NCBI GenBank assembly: GCA_900119285.1
Contig: FPIT01000003.1
Coordinates: 186,001-250,000 of the forward strand
Length of the DNA: 64,000 nucleotides
Direction of reading: 5' to 3'
DNA from: Prevotellaceae bacterium HUN156
Lineage (GTDB): Bacteria; Bacteroidota; Bacteroidia; Bacteroidales; Bacteroidaceae
A program made the position numbers and the translations under genes. This document shows, piece after piece, positions 60,811 to 64,000 of this stretch. The first letter of the stretch is position 1, and each line of letters starts with the position of its first letter. The notes under the pieces are model-generated. The model saw only the letters and a list, made by a program, of their open reading frames with translations. It was not told where the DNA came from and searched no databases.

Positions 60811-62007
60811 ATGAAGAAAATCTTTACCGCTCGACTATTTGCTCTTTTTGCTTTATCGAGTATCATTTCCGTTTGCCACGCGCAACCTACTGCTCAGCAG
60901 TGGAATCGCGAGGTTGTTGCCGGATGGAATCTTGGCAACCAATTTGAATGTTCTGCTCCAGGACAAGATGGAGAATCTATGGCCATTGGTAACCCAGAGG
61001 GTAGTATCAAGGCTGAAACTGCATGGAGTAACCCTGTTGTTACAAAGAAAGTAATCAAGGCCATTAAGGACGCTGGTTTTAACGCTATCCGTATTCCTGT
61101 TCGTTGGCAGTGCCATATCACCAATCCACAAGCAATGAGTATTGACAAGGCTTGGATTGCACGAATTAAGAAAGTAGTAGGATGGTGTCTAAGCTATGAT
61201 ATGAAGGTAATCATCAATACCCATCACGACAAGTGGCTTGAGGGACGTCCTACGAATCAGTACAAGGAGGAAAACAATCAGAAGTTGGCTTTGCTGTGGT
61301 TGAATATTGCCAGCGAATTTGCTGATTATGACTATCGTGTAGCCTTTGCAGGTACTAACGAGGTTCATATCAAAGACAATTGGGGCAAACCCGAAGCCGA
61401 GAATTTAGCAGTACAGAATTCATATAATCAGACTTTTATTGACGTTGTCCGTGCTACAGGTGGTAAGAATGCCAAGCGTCACCTGATAGTACAGACCTAC
61501 GTATGTAATCCTGATTTCGGACTCTATAATGACAACTTCATTATTCCTACCGATGTAGAGGGTAATGGCAACAACTATATGAGTGTTGAGTTCCATTTCT
61601 ATAACCCTTGGGATTATGCCGGAGAGTGCAAGTATAACTTCTGGGGTGCTCCTTATAAAGATAAAGGCGAGGCTTCACCTAGTGATGAGAAGAATATGAC
61701 CGACCTTTTTGATAGGGTTGTTGCTACATGGAGTCAGAAAGGACTCGGTGTAGTCATTGGCGAATGGGGCGTTACCGATCGCCAGAAGAGTGGACAGACC
61801 GACCTAATCCATGAAAACATGACCTACTATTGCCGTTTCTTTGTCAGTGAAGCTCGCAAGCGTGGCTTCTCTACCTTTGTTTGGGATAACAATGCCTTTG
61901 GTAGTGGAGCTGAACATTTTGGTATCTTCGACCGTAGAGCAAGTATGAAAGTAAAGGCACCTTGGATACTGCAGGGTATCATGGAGGGAGTAAACATAAC
62001 AAAATAA
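60811..62007 (+). CDS. GH5 endoglucanase-like glycoside hydrolase, secreted
   Basis: 398 residues from the ATG at 60811 (MKKIFTARLF). The frame is open 210 bp further upstream, through the terminator and promoter, and that start is rejected. Signal peptide about 1-24. GH5 barrel: GWNLGNQFE, IRIPVRW, acid/base E184 in GTNEVH (TNE instead of the common NEP) and nucleophile E318 in IGEWGV. Beta-1,4-glucan (cellulose, lichenan) or mannan are the plausible substrates; the neighbouring cellobiose phosphorylase favours glucan. Confidence 0.92.
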   Translation: MKKIFTARLFALFALSSIISVCHAQPTAQQWNREVVAGWNLGNQFECSAPGQDGESMAIGNPEGSIKAETAWSNPVVTKKVIKAIKDAGFNAIRIPVRWQCHITNPQAMSIDKAWIARIKKVVGWCLSYDMKVIINTHHDKWLEGRPTNQYKEENNQKLALLWLNIASEFADYDYRVAFAGTNEVHIKDNWGKPEAENLAVQNSYNQTFIDVVRATGGKNAKRHLIVQTYVCNPDFGLYNDNFIIPTDVEGNGNNYMSVEFHFYNPWDYAGECKYNFWGAPYKDKGEASPSDEKNMTDLFDRVVATWSQKGLGVVIGEWGVTDRQKSGQTDLIHENMTYYCRFFVSEARKRGFSTFVWDNNAFGSGAEHFGIFDRRASMKVKAPWILQGIMEGVNITK

Positions 62008-62021
62008 AAACACTATAACAA

Positions 62022-63170
62022 ATGAAGAAAATCTTATCAGTTGTAGCCTTTATGGCTATTGCAATGCTGACGGCCTGCTCTACTAAGGCCGACTCTACAG
62101 AAGGAGTAAACAACTTCCGTATTAAGCGAGGAACAAACCTAAGTCACTGGCTGTCTCAGTCAGAAGAGCGTGGTGAGGCTCGTCGCCTGCATATTCAAGA
62201 AGACGACTTTGAGCGCCTTGAGCAGTTAGGTTTCGACTTTGTTCGTATCCCCATCGACGAGGTTCAGTTTTGGGATGAAGAAGGTAATCAGCTTCCTGAG
62301 GCTTGGAATCTGCTGACCTTTGCTCTCGACCAGTGTGGCAAGCATCATCTGCGTGCTATTGTCGATTTGCACATTATCCGTTCTCACTATTTCAATGCAG
62401 TCAACGAGGGTAATGGCAGTGCCAATACCTTGTTTACTTCTGAGAAGTCTCAGCAGGATTTGATTAACTTGTGGTATCAACTTTCTGATGTGTTGAAAGG
62501 ATACAGCAACGACTCTGTAGCCTACGAATTTATGAACGAGCCTGTAGCTGAAGAGCATGAGCAGTGGAACAAACTGGTGGCTAAGGTACACAAAGCACTC
62601 CGTGAGCGTGAGCCACAGCGTACACTTGTTATCGGTTCTAATCGTTGGCAGGGTTATGAAACCATGAAATATCTGAAGGTTCCTGAGGGTGATAAGAATA
62701 TCATTCTCTCTTTCCACTATTACAACCCCATGATTCTGACCCACTATGGTGCATGGTGGACTCCCGTAGGCAAGTACACAGGTAAAGTAAACTATCCTGG
62801 TGTCCTCGTTTCTAAGGAAGACTATGAGGCATCTTCAGACTCTGTTAAGGCACTGATTGATGAGAACCATTTCAATACTCAGGTATGGGATATCAATAAG
62901 ATTCGTGAAGACTTCAAGGATGCTATCGCCGTGGCTAAGAAGTATAATCTCCAGCTCTTCTGTGGTGAGTGGGGTGTCTATGAGCCAGTAGATCGCGAAT
63001 TGGCCTATAAGTGGACAAAGGATATGCTCTCAGTCTTCGATGAGTTTAATATTGCTTGGACCACTTGGTGCTATGATGCAGACTTCGGTTTCTGGGATCA
63101 GCAGAAGAATGACTATAAGGATAAACCATTGGTTGATGTCCTGATGTCAGGCAAAGGACTGGAGAAGTAA
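62022..63170 (+). CDS. GH5 glycoside hydrolase, lipoprotein
   Basis: 382 residues. Lipoprotein signal MKKILSVVAFMAIAMLTAC with C19, then GH5 barrel: RGTNLSHWL, VRIPIDEVQFW, VDLHI, acid/base E173 in FMNEPV and nucleophile E316 in CGEWGVY. Unlike the first GH5 it is lipid-anchored. After the cysteine come STKADSTEG, lacking a strong acidic surface-export signal, so it may be periplasmic. 14 bp after the first GH5. It would shorten oligosaccharides further. Confidence 0.92.
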   Translation: MKKILSVVAFMAIAMLTACSTKADSTEGVNNFRIKRGTNLSHWLSQSEERGEARRLHIQEDDFERLEQLGFDFVRIPIDEVQFWDEEGNQLPEAWNLLTFALDQCGKHHLRAIVDLHIIRSHYFNAVNEGNGSANTLFTSEKSQQDLINLWYQLSDVLKGYSNDSVAYEFMNEPVAEEHEQWNKLVAKVHKALREREPQRTLVIGSNRWQGYETMKYLKVPEGDKNIILSFHYYNPMILTHYGAWWTPVGKYTGKVNYPGVLVSKEDYEASSDSVKALIDENHFNTQVWDINKIREDFKDAIAVAKKYNLQLFCGEWGVYEPVDRELAYKWTKDMLSVFDEFNIAWTTWCYDADFGFWDQQKNDYKDKPLVDVLMSGKGLEK

Positions 63171-63205
63171 TATAATAAGGAAAAGAATCAAATACTAATA
63201 ATAAT

Positions 63206-64000
63206 ATGAAGACATTTGGACATTTTGATGATGCTCATCGCGAGTATGTGATTACAGACCCTGCCACTCCGTTCCCTTGGATTAACTATCTGGGTAATGA
63301 AGACTTCTTTGGTCTGATATCAAATACTGCGGGAGGCTACGACTTCTATAAAGATGCCAAATTCCGTCGTATCACTCGTTATCGCTACAATGGTGTCCCC
63401 ATGGATGCCGGTGGCCGTTATTTCTATATCAATGATGGTGGTACTGTATGGAATCCTGGTTGGAAGCCTTGTAAGACTCCTCTTGACAGCTATGAGTGTC
63501 GTCACGGAATGAACTATACTCGTATCACGGGTAGTAAGAATGGCATTGAGGCTTCAGTACTCTTCTTTGTTCCCTTGCATACATGGGCAGAAGTGCAGAA
63601 GTTAACCCTGAAGAATACCACTAATGAAGTAAAGCAGTTGAAGCTCTTCAGCTTCACTGAGTGGTGTCTGTGGAATGCTGCCACAGATATGGAGAACTTC
63701 CAGCGTAACTGGTCTACTGGTGAGGTGGAGATTGAAGATTTCTCTACCATCTATCATAAGACCGAGTATAAGGAGCGTCGCAATCACTATGCCTATTATG
63801 CGCTGACCAATGTGCAGGCTGATGGTTATGATACCGATCGCGAGTCGTTTATCGGACTTTATAACGACTTCTCTAATCCTCAGTGTGTGATGGCTGGTAA
63901 GCCTGCCAACTCACTGGCTCATGGTTGGAGTCCTATTGCCTCTCACTATGTAGAGGTTAGCCTGCAGCCTGGCGAGGAGAAAGACTTTATCTTCGTACTG
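63206..64000 (+). CDS. GH94 cellobiose/cellodextrin phosphorylase (3' end outside window)
   Basis: The first 265 codons of a gene that runs off the window without a stop. It begins [19 protein letters not shown], then [23 protein letters not shown] and [19 protein letters not shown], the N-terminal signature of cellobiose phosphorylase. No signal peptide, so it is cytoplasmic; such enzymes split cellobiose with phosphate into glucose and glucose-1-phosphate. The catalytic Asp lies in the unseen C-terminal part. Third gene of the GH5-GH5-GH94 unit, 35 bp after the second GH5. Confidence 0.93.
   Translation, partial: MKTFGHFDDAHREYVITDPATPFPWINYLGNEDFFGLISNTAGGYDFYKDAKFRRITRYRYNGVPMDAGGRYFYINDGGTVWNPGWKPCKTPLDSYECRHGMNYTRITGSKNGIEASVLFFVPLHTWAEVQKLTLKNTTNEVKQLKLFSFTEWCLWNAATDMENFQRNWSTGEVEIEDFSTIYHKTEYKERRNHYAYYALTNVQADGYDTDRESFIGLYNDFSNPQCVMAGKPANSLAHGWSPIASHYVEVSLQPGEEKDFIFVL

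Noticed and set aside
1..64000. tRNA or rRNA genes, insertion sequences, prophage
   Set aside because: I found no tRNA-like cloverleaf with a TTCGAATC-type arm, no rRNA sequence and no transposase or phage protein among the reading frames.

Overview
The window reads as chromosomal DNA of a gut or rumen Bacteroidota, most likely a Prevotella-type organism (Prevotella/Segatella/Xylanibacter). The grounds are: Bacteroidota promoters (TAnnTTTG -7 boxes) in front of many genes with few recognisable Shine-Dalgarno sites; biosynthetic arginine decarboxylase, an S46 dipeptidyl-peptidase, FprA flavodiiron protein and DUF4831/DUF2851/DUF3109 proteins; a xylan cluster resembling xynD-xynA-xynB of rumen Prevotella; and an AraC-type carbohydrate regulator with a beta-propeller sensor. 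I see no rRNA, tRNA, insertion sequence, prophage or CRISPR array. Most of the window is housekeeping, with plant-polysaccharide loci in between.

Layout. 1-3.1 kb: the 3' part of a GH95 fucosidase and an overlapping AraC regulator. 3.3-9.9 kb (minus strand): topA-aroK-speA-argB-ECF sigma-membrane partner. 10.1-14.6 kb (plus): secreted esterase, flippase, S46 peptidase. 14.6-17.8 kb: DEAD-box helicase, LOG-family protein and an orphan DUF4304-like gene. 17.8-18.5 kb: a non-coding block with a 21-22-bp phased array and a 260-bp palindrome. 18.5-21.7 kb (minus): thioredoxin-fold lipoprotein-ruvB-coaD-ybeY. 22-29 kb: pnp and trhA-like, then pfkB-fprA-ychF-lgt (minus). 29.2-36.1 kb: M16 peptidase, the xylan operon (transporter-GH10-GH43) and a divergent acetylesterase. 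36.2-45 kb (plus): DUF2851-thioesterase-HAD-dprA-ung-DUF3109, then folP-cdaA and pta-ackA. 45-47.7 kb: lpxH, sufT-like and fur-like genes and two small secreted orphans. 47.7-48.5 kb: a second repeat-rich non-coding block. 48.5-52.8 kb (minus): hpt-adk-obgE-pgeF-M23. 52.9-56.5 kb: nnrDE, DUF4831, fba. 56.6-64 kb: a YqiA/pseudo-HAD fusion, a membrane AraC regulator without a kinase, two GH5 enzymes and the start of a GH94 phosphorylase, a probable beta-glucan locus.

How the genes work together. The xylan operon pairs an exported GH10 endoxylanase with an inner-membrane sugar symporter and a cytoplasmic GH43, and a divergent exported acetylesterase would deacetylate the polymer. The right-hand locus pairs a secreted GH5 and a lipoprotein GH5 with an intracellular GH94 phosphorylase, so cellodextrins would be split to sugar phosphate. 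pta-ackA and fba serve the resulting fermentation. argB and speA together bear on arginine and polyamine supply.

The most unusual material is non-coding. Two intergenic blocks (near 18.0 and 48.0 kb) are built from short words repeated every 21-22 bp, with the word changing every two to four units; both lie upstream of orphan genes and next to large inverted repeats. Other oddities are a 31-bp inverted repeat that brackets and partly encodes the start of coaD, five genes whose -7 box lies only 5-8 nt before the ATG, and several proteins with degenerated active sites.
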